Assembly (NCBI RefSeq): GCF_013623905.1
Contig: NZ_JABKDD010000017.1
Span: forward strand, 1-64,000
Origin: Brevibacterium sediminis
GTDB lineage: Bacteria > Actinomycetota > Actinomycetes > Actinomycetales > Brevibacteriaceae
DNA length: 64,000 nucleotides
Reading direction: 5' to 3'
Shown here: positions 33,383 through 41,997 of the stretch, in pieces
Numbering within the stretch: the first letter of the stretch is position 1
How the letters are laid out: each line of letters begins with the position of its first letter
Program-made: the position numbers and the translations under genes
Notes under the pieces: generated by a model
Told to the model about the DNA's origin: nothing
Seen by the model: only the letters and a program-made list of their open reading frames with translations
Database searches by the model: none

Positions 33383-33390
33383 AATTGGGG

Positions 33391-34206
33391 TCAGGAGCTG
33401 CGGGCGTAGAGGTTGAGCTGTTCCCAGCCGGCCGCATATTTCTGGAAGGCGGCGACCGCTGACTCGGAATCGTTGTTGCTCAGTGCCGTGACCCACGAGT
33501 CGACGAGTTCGGCGGCTTCGCTCGGCCACAGCACATCGGACATCCCGCCGAGGTCGAGTTCGAGGACCGAGTTCATGTCGAAGGTGTCGATCCACTCGGC
33601 CAGAACCGAGGTCTGCTCGACCATATCGACGACCTTCGAGGTGTCCGCGATCGTCTCCGAGGCCCATTCCATGCGCGCCGAGGCGGCCAGGATATCCGTA
33701 CGGATGAGCACCCGGAGGCCCTCGTCGGTCTCCTCGGTGATGATCTGATCCTCGGTCAGAGAGAAGAACAGCCACCACGACGGGGGCACGTCCCAGGCAG
33801 AGACGCGGGTGAAGATCCGCGTGTCCTTGGCGTCCTGCAGCCACTCCGCACGACGGCTGGCGGCACGTCGGCGAGCGGACTTCGGAGCGACGATGTCCAA
33901 GGTCGCCTTCGAGGTGTGCTCGGCCAGCGAATCGAGCGCCTCCCATCCACGAATGTCTTCCTGAGCAGGACAGAAACGGTCCACCCCGTCCGCGGTCTGA
34001 GACGCTGGGAGGTAGATCGGAGTGCGCCGAAAGGAATCAGCCACGGGCGAAGGCGGCAGGGAGATCAAGCGCTTGTCAGCGTCGTGGGAGATCTGCTCCT
34101 CGATGCGTGACCGGTTGTCCTCCACCTGCCTGTCTTGCAATTCGGAATGCACCACAAGGGGTTCGAAGATCCGCAGGGTGACGACATAATCGCGACGGTA
34201 GGCCAT
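33391..34206 (-). CDS. conserved hypothetical protein
   Basis: 271-aa soluble protein, no signal or membrane segment. It opens MAYRRDYVVTLRIFEPL, then a mixed region with two Arg-rich stretches (SARRRAASRRAEW near 110), and a helical C-terminal half that repeats acidic/Trp motifs (MEWASETIAD, VLAEWIDTFDM, WVTALSN). I recognise no catalytic motif. Divergent from the DUF3073 gene. ATG 34206 follows TAGGCT by six bases, so translation is probably leaderless. Confidence 0.78.
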   Translation of the reverse strand: MAYRRDYVVTLRIFEPLVVHSELQDRQVEDNRSRIEEQISHDADKRLISLPPSPVADSFRRTPIYLPASQTADGVDRFCPAQEDIRGWEALDSLAEHTSKATLDIVAPKSARRRAASRRAEWLQDAKDTRIFTRVSAWDVPPSWWLFFSLTEDQIITEETDEGLRVLIRTDILAASARMEWASETIADTSKVVDMVEQTSVLAEWIDTFDMNSVLELDLGGMSDVLWPSEAAELVDSWVTALSNNDSESAVAAFQKYAAGWEQLNLYARSS

Positions 34207-34212
34207 GGGTTC

Positions 34213-34218
34213 AGCCTA
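34213..34218 (-). promoter_or_regulatory. -10 element TAGGCT, leaderless pattern
   Basis: Minus-strand TAGGCT ends six bases before ATG 34206; identical hexamers serve both divergent genes at 43121 and 43155. Confidence 0.5.
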
Positions 34219-34333
34219 TCCAAGGTCCACTCACAAAATGGAACTTCCCAGTATGAACAGGTAGGATTTAAGCGCATAGCAGAGATCTAGTCCGGGGCCA
34301 TTCGCCCCATTGACGACGGAGGGGGTCACGCCA

Positions 34334-34543
34334 GTGGGTCGCGGCCGCGCAAAGGCAAAGCAGATCAAGGTAGCTCGGAAGCTGAAGTACTACAGCCCGG
34401 ATACCGACCTTAATAGACTCCAGCAGGAGCTGGGCGCCGACGCGAGCAAGTCCGGTCCGTCCGATCCGTACGACGATGAACCCGACTACTCGGATTACGC
34501 CGACAAGTACAATGTCGACGATGACGACGAGTACGAGAACTGA
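34334..34543 (+). CDS. DUF3073 family protein
   Basis: 69-aa actinobacterial protein of PF11273, function unknown. GTG 34334 gives the family-typical start GRGRAKAKQ, then KVARKLKYYSPDTDL, and an acidic tail (DDEPDYSDYADKY, then DDDDEYEN). GGAGGGGG lies eight bases before the start. The gene stands beside purM and purF, converging on purM, as its counterpart does next to purF-purM in Mycobacterium tuberculosis. A strong hairpin ends the transcript. Confidence 0.9.
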   Translation: MGRGRAKAKQIKVARKLKYYSPDTDLNRLQQELGADASKSGPSDPYDDEPDYSDYADKYNVDDDDEYEN

Positions 34544-34586
34544 TCTCGGATGAGTCCAGCCGCACACGGCTGATCTGACACGCACT

Positions 34587-34614
34587 GAGGGCGGGGACTT
34601 CGGTCCCCGCCCTC
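34587..34614. terminator. strong GC hairpin with TTCG loop
   Basis: GAGGGCGGGGAC (34587-34598), tetraloop TTCG, GTCCCCGCCCTC (34603-34614): perfect 12-bp stem, 44 bp after the DUF3073 stop. No T-run. Confidence 0.75.
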
Positions 34615-34948
34615 TGTCGTGCGCGCAGACGGTCGTGGGCCCGCCGGTCCATCCGCTCGTGGGCATTCCCCCGCCGAGGCGGCACTCGCCATGCGCAACC
34701 GCGCCGAATGACCGAGAACTCGAGTTCCATCCCCTCGCCGAGGCGGCTGTGACCGAGGAGCATCACGCACCGTTGAGTGCAGTTCCTCCACTCCCGCGGC
34801 CATTACGCACCGCAAGCAGCACACCCCCGTGCAGGAACACGAGGGTGTGAGACTAACGGTGCGCGAAGCCTCTGCGCCGAGAAGGCGAGACTAACGGTGA
34901 GGGATGCCCCGCGACCAGGCCAGCCGGCTGCGCGAGGCACGCGACCCA
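34615..34948. other. non-coding gap with short repeats
   Basis: About 330 bp without a credible gene between the DUF3073 terminator and the purM stop. It holds two copies of GCCGAGGCGG (34673-34682, 34737-34746) and two copies of GAGACTAACGGTG (34849-34861, 34887-34899, 38-bp period), plus an inverted partial copy at 34768-34778. I see no purM terminator hairpin of usual form here. Confidence 0.6.
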
Positions 34949-36046
34949 TTACTGCAGGATCGCGGCGCCGCCGTCGACGCCCTTGGCGCCCTGCACATAG
35001 TAGGGATCGGTCGCCAGAGAACCGTCATCGGCGGCGACCTCGCCGAGCACCCAGGCTCCGGGGCTCGCCTTGAGCACACCATCGACCGACGCTGCGTCGA
35101 CGACGAGAACCATGCCGACGCCGAGGTTCCACGTGCGTTCGCGGTCGTCCTGCGGCACTCCGCCGAGGTCGCCGAGCACGGAGAACACCTCCGGGATCTC
35201 CCACGAGGCACGCGACATCGTCGCGACCAGCCCCTGCGGAAGAACTCTGGCCACATTGGCCGAGAGTCCCCCGCCGGTGACGTGCGAGACCGAATGCACC
35301 GCGTCGGGCAGTGCGTCGAAGAGAGCGGCGAGCTCGCCGGTGTAGACATGAGTGGGAACGAGCAGCTCCTCGCCGAGGCTGCGCCCGAACTCCGACACAT
35401 GCTTGTCCAGACCCCATCCCGCCTCGGCGATGATGTGGCGGACCAGCGAGTATCCGTTGGAGTGGATGCCCGAGGACGGCAGACCGATGAGCACGTCCCC
35501 GGCACGGACCTTCTCCGGGCCGAGCAGCTTCGAAGCCTCGACGACTCCGGTGGCGGCACCGGCGACATCGTACTCATCGACCCCGAGCAGACCCGGGTGT
35601 TCGGCGGTCTCCCCACCGACCAGTGCGACACCGGCCGAGGCACAGGCGTCGGCGATTCCGCGCACGATATCGGCGATGCGTTCGGCCACGACCTTGCCGC
35701 AGGCGATGTAGTCGGTCATGAACAGCGGCCGGGCACCACAGACGATGATGTCGTCGACGACCATGCCGACGAGGTCATAGCCGATGGTGTCGTGCTTATC
35801 CATGGCTTGAGCGATGGCGACCTTCGTACCCACTCCATCGGTCGACGAGGCAAGCAGCGGACGCTCGAAGTCCTTGAGCACGGAGACGTCGAAGAGTCCG
35901 GCGAATCCGCCCATCCCACCGACGACCGAGGAGTTGTGAGTGGCCGAGACCGCGGCCTTCATGAGTTCGACGGCGCGGTCTCCGGCCTCGACGTCGACGC
36001 CTGCGGCGGCATAGGTGGTGGACTTCGGGTTCGCGTCGGAACTCAA
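34949..36046 (-). CDS. purM: phosphoribosylformylglycinamidine cyclo-ligase (AIR synthetase)
   Basis: 365-aa PurM, fifth step of IMP synthesis: ATP-driven closure of FGAM to AIR. TYAAAGVDVEAGD at the N-terminus, ASSTDGVGTKVAIA (ATP/phosphate loop), GGETAEHPG and GIHSNGYSLVR are PurM signatures. The start is TTG 36046: AAAGGA lies seven bases upstream, and one base separates it from the purF stop, so purF-purM form a coupled operon. Length is normal. Confidence 0.95.
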   Translation of the reverse strand: MSSDANPKSTTYAAAGVDVEAGDRAVELMKAAVSATHNSSVVGGMGGFAGLFDVSVLKDFERPLLASSTDGVGTKVAIAQAMDKHDTIGYDLVGMVVDDIIVCGARPLFMTDYIACGKVVAERIADIVRGIADACASAGVALVGGETAEHPGLLGVDEYDVAGAATGVVEASKLLGPEKVRAGDVLIGLPSSGIHSNGYSLVRHIIAEAGWGLDKHVSEFGRSLGEELLVPTHVYTGELAALFDALPDAVHSVSHVTGGGLSANVARVLPQGLVATMSRASWEIPEVFSVLGDLGGVPQDDRERTWNLGVGMVLVVDAASVDGVLKASPGAWVLGEVAADDGSLATDPYYVQGAKGVDGGAAILQ

Positions 36047-36047
36047 C

Positions 36048-37529
36048 TCAGCATCCTTTGTCGGCGGGGGTGTTGTTGACGGGAATCGGGTATTCGCCCG
36101 AGAAGCAGGCGGTGCACAGCTGGCTGCGCTCCTGCTGGGTGGCGGCGATCATGCCGTCCAGAGAGATATAGCCCAGAGAGTCCGCACCGAGGTTCTCGCA
36201 GATCTCGTTCGTCGTCAGCCCGTTGGCGATGAGCTCGGCACGGGTGGCGAAGTCGATTCCGTAGAAGCACGGCCACTTCACCGGCGGGGACGAGATGCGC
36301 ACATGGACCTCTGCCGCTCCGGCTTCCCGCAGCATGCGCACCAGCGCCCGCTGGGTGTTTCCGCGCACGATCGAATCGTCGACGACGACGAGGCGTCGGC
36401 CTTCGATGTTCTCCCGGATCGGGTTGAGCTTGAGGCGGATGCCCAGCTGCCGCAGGGTCTGTGAGGGCTGGATGAACGTGCGTCCGACATAGGCGTTCTT
36501 CATCAGCCCCTGGCCGAACGGGATGCCCGAGGCCTCGGCATAGCCGACGGCCGCAGGGGTTCCGGATTCGGGAGTGGCGATGACGAGGTCGGCGTCGACC
36601 GGGTATTCCTCGGCGAGCTGCCGGCCCATCTGGGTGCGCGCGGCGTGGACGTTCTTGCCGGCGAGCATGCTGTCGGGACGGGCGAGGTAGACGTATTCGA
36701 AGACGCAGCGGGCCTGGTCCGGTTCGGCGAAGCGGTGCGAACGCAGACCGTCCTCGTCGATGGCGATGAGCTCTCCGGGTTCGATGTCGCGGACGAACTT
36801 CGCGCCGACGATGTCGAGCGCCGCGGTCTCCGAGGCGACGACCCAGCCGTTCTCCAGCCGTCCCAGCGACAGGGGCCTCACCCCGTGCCGGTCCCGGGCG
36901 GCGTAGAGGGTGTGCTCGTCCATGTAGACCAGCGAGAACGCACCTTCGACATGGGGCAGCAGGGTCAGGGCCGCCTCGGTGAGGTTCTCACCCTCTTCGG
37001 TCGCGAACAGCTCGGTGACCAGGGAGGTGTCGTTCGACGAATCACGGAAGGGCCGGGTGCGGGACGTCTTCTTCGTGGCCTCCTCGACGACCTTCGTCGC
37101 GTGGTCGCGACGGGAATCGGCCATGGCCTCGAGGGCGTCGAAGTTCGTCAGATTGCCGTTGTGCGCCAATGCCACGGTGCCGAACGGAGTCGGCCCCAGG
37201 GTGGGCTGAGCGTTCTCGAACGACGGTGATCCGGTCGTCGAATACCGTGTGTGCCCGACGGCGATATGGCCCTGCAGAAGCTCGAGATCGCGCTCATGGA
37301 AGACCTGGGAGACCAGGCCCATGTCGCGGTAGATGAGGATCTGCTTGCCGTTGCTGGCAGCGATTCCCGCGGACTCCTGTCCGCGGTGCTGCAGGGCGTA
37401 GAGCCCGAAGTATGTGAGTTTGGCGGTTTCCTCGCCGGGGGCCCAGACTCCGAACACACCGCATTCGTCCTGCGGTCCGCGGTCCTGGGGGTCGATTTCG
37501 TGCGTCAGCTGCCCGTCTCCTCTTGCCAC
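36048..37529 (-). CDS. purF: amidophosphoribosyltransferase
   Basis: 493-aa PurF, the committed step of purine synthesis: moves the glutamine amide to PRPP. After a 22-residue propeptide the nucleophile Cys23 appears in DECGVFGVW; YALQHRGQESAGIA and HNGNLTN belong to the glutaminase domain, and VVDDSIVRGNT is the PRPP-binding loop of the C-terminal phosphoribosyltransferase domain. The length of the propeptide shows it is the type that matures by cleavage and carries an iron-sulfur cluster: CVFEYVYLARPDS and the C-terminal Cys residues are consistent. GTG 37529 is my choice, lacking a clear ribosome site. Longer in-frame reading upstream runs into the neighbouring membrane protein gene. Confidence 0.95.
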   Translation of the reverse strand: MARGDGQLTHEIDPQDRGPQDECGVFGVWAPGEETAKLTYFGLYALQHRGQESAGIAASNGKQILIYRDMGLVSQVFHERDLELLQGHIAVGHTRYSTTGSPSFENAQPTLGPTPFGTVALAHNGNLTNFDALEAMADSRRDHATKVVEEATKKTSRTRPFRDSSNDTSLVTELFATEEGENLTEAALTLLPHVEGAFSLVYMDEHTLYAARDRHGVRPLSLGRLENGWVVASETAALDIVGAKFVRDIEPGELIAIDEDGLRSHRFAEPDQARCVFEYVYLARPDSMLAGKNVHAARTQMGRQLAEEYPVDADLVIATPESGTPAAVGYAEASGIPFGQGLMKNAYVGRTFIQPSQTLRQLGIRLKLNPIRENIEGRRLVVVDDSIVRGNTQRALVRMLREAGAAEVHVRISSPPVKWPCFYGIDFATRAELIANGLTTNEICENLGADSLGYISLDGMIAATQQERSQLCTACFSGEYPIPVNNTPADKGC

Positions 37530-37573
37530 GAGTGAAATTGTCTCATACCCGCAACGGCGCTCTGACCCGGTGA

Positions 37574-38059
37574 TCAGACTGTGGAACCGGGGGCCGTATC
37601 CCGACCCGTTCCCGCCTCGTCCGCGTCGTCCGCCTCGTCGGCAGTGGGCACAACATCCTCTGCCGCAGGTGCGGCATCCTGGCTCGCCGAGGCGGTCCCA
37701 CCCTCGGCGGCGCCGGCATCCGGGTCCTCCCCGCGGGCTTCGGCGATGCGACGGCGCGCGATCTCCTTCGGGTCGTCGACCATGTCGATCTGCGCACCGA
37801 CCCGGAACTCCTTCGACTTCTTCCGTCCCAGCCAGTCGAGGATGAGCGCGACGAGTCCACCGAGGAACAGTCCGCCGATCCCGAGGACGAGCAACAGCAG
37901 GCCCAGTCCCTTGGCCACCGTGTAGCCCATCGGCATATCGGCCGGGTCGACGAAGACCGCGAGGATTCCAGCAAGCACGATGCCGAGCACCGCGCCGATG
38001 CCCATGAACACCGAGTACTTGGGGCTGCGACGGACGGAGACGTCGATCTGGTCCTTCAT
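37574..38059 (-). CDS. hypothetical two-helix membrane protein
   Basis: 161-aa protein. Two membrane helices near residues 14-36 (VFMGIGAVLGIVLAGILAVF) and 48-72 (GLGLLLLVLGIGGLFLGGLV) lie in a short N-terminal half; the C-terminal 90 residues are polar, acidic and probably disordered. ATG 38059 follows AAGGAG closely; an in-frame GTG 15 bases earlier is possible. Directly upstream of purF on the same strand with a 44-bp gap. Of unknown function; proteins of this form neighbour purF in other actinobacteria. Confidence 0.75.
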   Translation of the reverse strand: MKDQIDVSVRRSPKYSVFMGIGAVLGIVLAGILAVFVDPADMPMGYTVAKGLGLLLLVLGIGGLFLGGLVALILDWLGRKKSKEFRVGAQIDMVDDPKEIARRRIAEARGEDPDAGAAEGGTASASQDAAPAAEDVVPTADEADDADEAGTGRDTAPGSTV

Positions 38060-38247
38060 GATCTCCTTGGACACGTGGCCTTGAGGCCGATGAAACGCCG
38101 GGATCGCCCCGGAACAACAGGTCGCGAACAGTCTAGTCGAGTCAGCCTGAGGTTCCTCCCAGGCAGTCTCATGCCAGTTCCCATAAACTGGACACAACTA
38201 TGCTGGACTCAACCAGATTGACGGTCACTGAAGACAGAGGTTCCGAT

Positions 38248-39225
38248 ATGTCCCATACGATCATCGTCGGCATCGACGGTTCCGACAACGCCGAATGCGC
38301 CCTGCAGTGGGCGATCACGCATGCACAGAAGACCTCCTCCGAGATCCGCATCGTCTCCGCCTACACCGTCCCCGGCGTCAATATGAGCCAGGCCGACATC
38401 GTCTTCCCCGCCGACTTCGACAGCGCTGTGAAGAAGACCGTCGAAGACATCGCCGAGGCGGCCGCCGCCACCGTCACCAAGGCCGGCGTTCCCGTATCGA
38501 CGACGATCGCGCCCGGTGACGCCTCCGGGGTCATGGTCGAGCATTCGAAGAACGCCGCCCTCGCCGTCGTCGGCGCCCGCGGTCGCGGCGGGTTCGCCGG
38601 TCGTCTCCTCGGATCCGTGGCCCTGGCGATGCCCGCGCACTCCCAGTGCCCCACCGTCGTCGTCCCGAGCACGTGGCCGACCCGAGTCATGCCGACGACT
38701 CCCCTGCCCGTCGACGATCCCGTCCGCACGACGGATGATCCCTCCGCCGAGGCGGAACGACGAACCCGACCCGACTTCTCCGGGGAGGTCGTCGCCGCCG
38801 TCGATCCCTTCGAGACCGACACCCCGGTGCTGCGTGCCGCGGCCTCACAGGCCGCGATCTACGGTGTTCCGCTGCGCCTCGTCGGAGTCACCGCCACGCA
38901 TATCCTCTCGCCCGAGTGGATGCCCAGCGAGGAACACCTCATCCGGATGTACGACGAAGCGGCGACGTCCTTCACCGCCGCTGCCGACTCCCTCAAGGGC
39001 GACTTCCCGGATCTCGAGGTACGGTACTCGGTCTTCGATGCTCCCGCCACCGAGGTGCTCGTGTCCGCCACATACACCGCCGATCTCATGGTCATCGGCT
39101 CCCGCGGCCGCGGTGGGTTCGTCGCCACCGTCCTCGGGTCGACGTCGCAGGGTGTGCTCTCGCACGCCGTATGCCCGGTGCGCGTGGTGCGGGTCAACCG
39201 ACGTCAGCCCGGGCGCCGCCGCTGA
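38248..39225 (+). CDS. tandem universal stress protein
   Basis: 325-aa protein of two UspA domains (about residues 1-145 and 175-320). Each domain begins with a beta strand and Asp (TIIVGIDGS; EVVAAVDP) and carries the ATP-binding G-2x-G-9x-G-[S/T] motif: GARGRGGFAGRLLGS and GSRGRGGFVATVLGS. Such ATP-binding pairs help actinobacteria through hypoxia and slow growth. AGAGG lies seven bases before ATG 38248. Divergent from the purF-region membrane protein and converging on the DMT transporter. Confidence 0.92.
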   Translation: MSHTIIVGIDGSDNAECALQWAITHAQKTSSEIRIVSAYTVPGVNMSQADIVFPADFDSAVKKTVEDIAEAAAATVTKAGVPVSTTIAPGDASGVMVEHSKNAALAVVGARGRGGFAGRLLGSVALAMPAHSQCPTVVVPSTWPTRVMPTTPLPVDDPVRTTDDPSAEAERRTRPDFSGEVVAAVDPFETDTPVLRAAASQAAIYGVPLRLVGVTATHILSPEWMPSEEHLIRMYDEAATSFTAAADSLKGDFPDLEVRYSVFDAPATEVLVSATYTADLMVIGSRGRGGFVATVLGSTSQGVLSHAVCPVRVVRVNRRQPGRRR

Positions 39226-39237
39226 GCCGCGTCCCTC

Positions 39238-40131
39238 TCACCCGAGGGCGATGAGCCCGATACCCACGACCACGATGAGGGCACCGGCGAGTTTGAGCAC
39301 CACGTTCCTCTCTCCGAAGAACCACCAGGCCAGCAGGGTGCCGACGACGATCGAGGTCTCCCGTACGGGCGCCACGAGCGCCACCGGTGCCTGCTGCATC
39401 GCATAGAGGACGAGCACATACGCCAGGGGTGAGAGGATCGCCACGGTCACGAGCGCGCGTTTGTGGCTCGTCAGGATCTCCCTGAAATCGGCGCGCTTCT
39501 CCCGCCCGCCGGGAAGCGCGTAGGCTCCTGCGGTCATGATCAGCCCGACGCAGGCTTCGGAGACGGCGAAGTAGAGCAGCGGGGAGTCGCTGACATGGTT
39601 GACGGCGAAATCGTCCCACAGCGTGTATGAGGCGATGAACGCTCCGATCAGCCCGCCCCACGCGAGCCCGCGGCGCAATCCGTGGCTGCTGGTGGGGCCG
39701 TCCCCGCCGCGGGGACGGATCGTGACGACAGCGATCCCGGCGATGACGGTGAAGGCTCCGGCCGCCTCGGCGAGGGTGGGACGCTCACCGAGGACGGCCA
39801 CGGCGATGATGATCGTGACCACGGGCCCGGTGCCGCGCGCCGTCGGATAGACGACGCCGAGCGGGGCGTGGTCGTAGCCGGACTGCAGGGCCACGGAGTA
39901 AGCGATGTGGAAGACCGCGCTCAGCGCCGCCGCACCGACCAGACCCCAGTTCAGCGACTGCGTTCCGGAGGCGATGATGACGATTGCTATCGGAGCGAGC
40001 AGGATCGCCGAGAGCCCGTGGTAGGCGAGCACGAAGGCAAAGCCCTTGCCGGTGACGGACTTCGCGGCGAGGTTCCATACGGCGTGGGCGACGGAGGCGA
40101 TGAGGACGAGCCCGAGGACTGGGAAGGTCAC
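39238..40131 (-). CDS. EamA/DMT-superfamily transporter
   Basis: 297-aa membrane protein with ten helices in two repeats. HAVWNLAAKSVTGKG opens the first helix, GVVYPTARGTGPVVTIIIAV contains the conserved PxxR-like region, and FGERNVVLKLAGALIVVVG ends it. GTG 40131 is chosen; the longer frame enters the upstream aldehyde dehydrogenase. Last gene of the asparaginase-SCP_3-aldehyde dehydrogenase-transporter run on the minus strand, 25 bp after the dehydrogenase. Could export or import a metabolite of that operon; the substrate is unknown. Confidence 0.83.
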   Translation of the reverse strand: MTFPVLGLVLIASVAHAVWNLAAKSVTGKGFAFVLAYHGLSAILLAPIAIVIIASGTQSLNWGLVGAAALSAVFHIAYSVALQSGYDHAPLGVVYPTARGTGPVVTIIIAVAVLGERPTLAEAAGAFTVIAGIAVVTIRPRGGDGPTSSHGLRRGLAWGGLIGAFIASYTLWDDFAVNHVSDSPLLYFAVSEACVGLIMTAGAYALPGGREKRADFREILTSHKRALVTVAILSPLAYVLVLYAMQQAPVALVAPVRETSIVVGTLLAWWFFGERNVVLKLAGALIVVVGIGLIALG

Positions 40132-40156
40132 CTCAGCACCGCCCTCTTCGGCACCG

Positions 40157-41599
40157 TCACAGTTTGATGGCGACGGTCTTCGTCTGCGTGTATTCGTCGA
40201 GAGCTTCGATGGACTTCTCGCGTCCGTAGCCGGACTTCTTGAATCCGCCGAAGGGCAGTTCGACTCCCCCGCCGGCACCGTAGGTGTTCACGAAGATCTG
40301 ACCGGCGTCGACCTCGGCGGCCAGTCGGTGGGCACGGGAGATGTTCTGCGTCCACAGGGCCGAGACCAGACCGTAGTCGGTGCCGTTGGCCAGCGCCACG
40401 GCCTCATCGTCGTCGGCGAACGGCAGGGTCACGACGACGGGACCGAAGACCTCCTCCTGGGCGATCCGGGACTCCGGGTCGACGGAGTCGACGATGGTCG
40501 GGGTGATGAACGCCCCGGCCGCAAGGTCATCGGCCAGCCCGTCGGGCCGAGTGCCTCCGGTGACGATCTGCCCGGAATCGACTTCGGAGAGGAACCCGTC
40601 CACCCGCTCATGCTGCTTGGCCGAGATCAGGGGTCCGAGCATCGGGTCGTCGAGACCGTAGCCGATGGTCACCTGCGCCATGGCGGCGGCCATCTTCTCG
40701 ACGACCTCGGCGTGGATGTCACGGTGGACGATGAGCCGGGACCCGGCCGAGCAGGTCTGCCCGGCGTTCTGGATGATGGAGCGCACCAGCGACGGGATCG
40801 CCGCATCGATATCGGCGTCGGAGAAGACGATGTTCGCGGACTTCCCACCGAGTTCGAGGACCGTGGGCACGACCCGATCGGCAGCGGCGTGGGCGATGGC
40901 CGAGCCGGTCTGTGTCGATCCGACGAAACCCAGATGTGCGACTCCGGGGTGGGCGCTCAGTGCCGCTCCCGCCTCGGCGCCGAGGCCGGTGACGACGTTG
41001 AAGGCTCCGGCCGGGAAGCCGACGGAGTGGATGAGTTCGGCCAGCCGTACGGTCGACCGCGGGGTCTCGTCCGCGGGTTTGGCGACGGCGCAGTTGCCGG
41101 TGGCCAGCGAGGTGGCGGCGGCGCGGCCGATGAGCTGGAGCGGGTAGTTCCAGGCCACGATGTGCCCGGTGACGCCGAAGGGCTCTCGGCGCGTGTAGAC
41201 GTGCATGTCCTCGGCCAGCGGGATCGCGTGACCGTAGTAGGACTCGATGGTGTGCCCGTAGAACTCGAAGTAGCGGGCGCACACGTCGACGTCGGCACAG
41301 GCCTGGGTGAGAGGTTTGCCCGTGTCCTCGGATTCGATGCGGGCCAGATCGTCGCGGTTGGCGGTGATGACGGCCGCAGTGGCGATGAGCAGGCGGGAGC
41401 GCTGTTCGGGGCTCGAGCGCTTCCATTCCTGCTGTGCCTTCGCCGCAGCCTGCACCGCCCGATCGACTTCATCGGCCCCGGCGCGGGCGATATCGCCGAG
41501 CTGACCGCCGGTGGCCGGATCGATATTGGCGTAGGTGAGCAGGGACGGCACATGCCGCCCGCCGATGAACGACGTCGTCTGCGTGATCTGTGCGCTCAT
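40157..41599 (-). CDS. aldehyde dehydrogenase, betaine-aldehyde/GABA-aldehyde type
   Basis: 480-aa NAD(P)-dependent aldehyde dehydrogenase. Asn151 in VAWNYPLQ, base Glu249 in LELGGKS, and catalytic Cys283 in NAGQTCSAG are present, with LPFGGFKKSGYGRE at the C-terminus. The motifs resemble betaine-aldehyde and 4-aminobutyraldehyde dehydrogenases more than the first ALDH in this window. Its ATG lies two bases after the stop of the SCP_3-like gene. Substrate not determined. Confidence 0.92.
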   Translation of the reverse strand: MSAQITQTTSFIGGRHVPSLLTYANIDPATGGQLGDIARAGADEVDRAVQAAAKAQQEWKRSSPEQRSRLLIATAAVITANRDDLARIESEDTGKPLTQACADVDVCARYFEFYGHTIESYYGHAIPLAEDMHVYTRREPFGVTGHIVAWNYPLQLIGRAAATSLATGNCAVAKPADETPRSTVRLAELIHSVGFPAGAFNVVTGLGAEAGAALSAHPGVAHLGFVGSTQTGSAIAHAAADRVVPTVLELGGKSANIVFSDADIDAAIPSLVRSIIQNAGQTCSAGSRLIVHRDIHAEVVEKMAAAMAQVTIGYGLDDPMLGPLISAKQHERVDGFLSEVDSGQIVTGGTRPDGLADDLAAGAFITPTIVDSVDPESRIAQEEVFGPVVVTLPFADDDEAVALANGTDYGLVSALWTQNISRAHRLAAEVDAGQIFVNTYGAGGGVELPFGGFKKSGYGREKSIEALDEYTQTKTVAIKL

Positions 41600-41601
41600 G
41601 C

Positions 41602-41997
41602 TCAGGCCTCGAGTTCTGCAGGAGTGAAGAGGGGCAGGAAATCGCCGAGGTCGGCTCGGGTTCCCGAGGCGTCGATGTCCCCGGCGGCGAGCGCGGCCTG
41701 GAAGTCGGTGCGTCCGGTGACCAGGCCCAGCCACACCTCGGCGGAGGTCTCGACGACGTTCGGCGGGGTGCCGCGGGTGTGCCGGGGACCGGCGATGCAC
41801 TGGGTGACGCCGAACGGCGGGACCCGGACTTCGACGCTGTTGCCTTCGGCGCGGGAGGCGAGCTCCTCGAGGGTGAAGCGCACTGCGGTGGCGGTGGTCG
41901 ATCGGTCGGCCGGGGCCGCGTCGAGCCTCGCCTGCGTCAGCCACAGCTCGAGTGCGCTGCGTCCCTGATCGGGGTCGATCCTTCTGCGAATCGCCAT
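41602..41997 (-). CDS. SCP_3-like (sterol carrier-type) protein
   Basis: 131-aa cytosolic protein resembling the bacterial sterol carrier protein group (SCP_3). A helical N-terminal half is followed by VRFTLEELASRAEGNSVEVRVPP and a C-terminal section TSAEVWLGLVTGRTDFQ that matches the SCP2 pattern of a lipid-binding domain ending in a flexible helix. Homologues sit beside purF in mycobacteria. The start codon shares one base with the asparaginase stop; AGGGA lies just upstream. Ligand unknown. Confidence 0.75.
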   Translation of the reverse strand: MAIRRRIDPDQGRSALELWLTQARLDAAPADRSTTATAVRFTLEELASRAEGNSVEVRVPPFGVTQCIAGPRHTRGTPPNVVETSAEVWLGLVTGRTDFQAALAAGDIDASGTRADLGDFLPLFTPAELEA

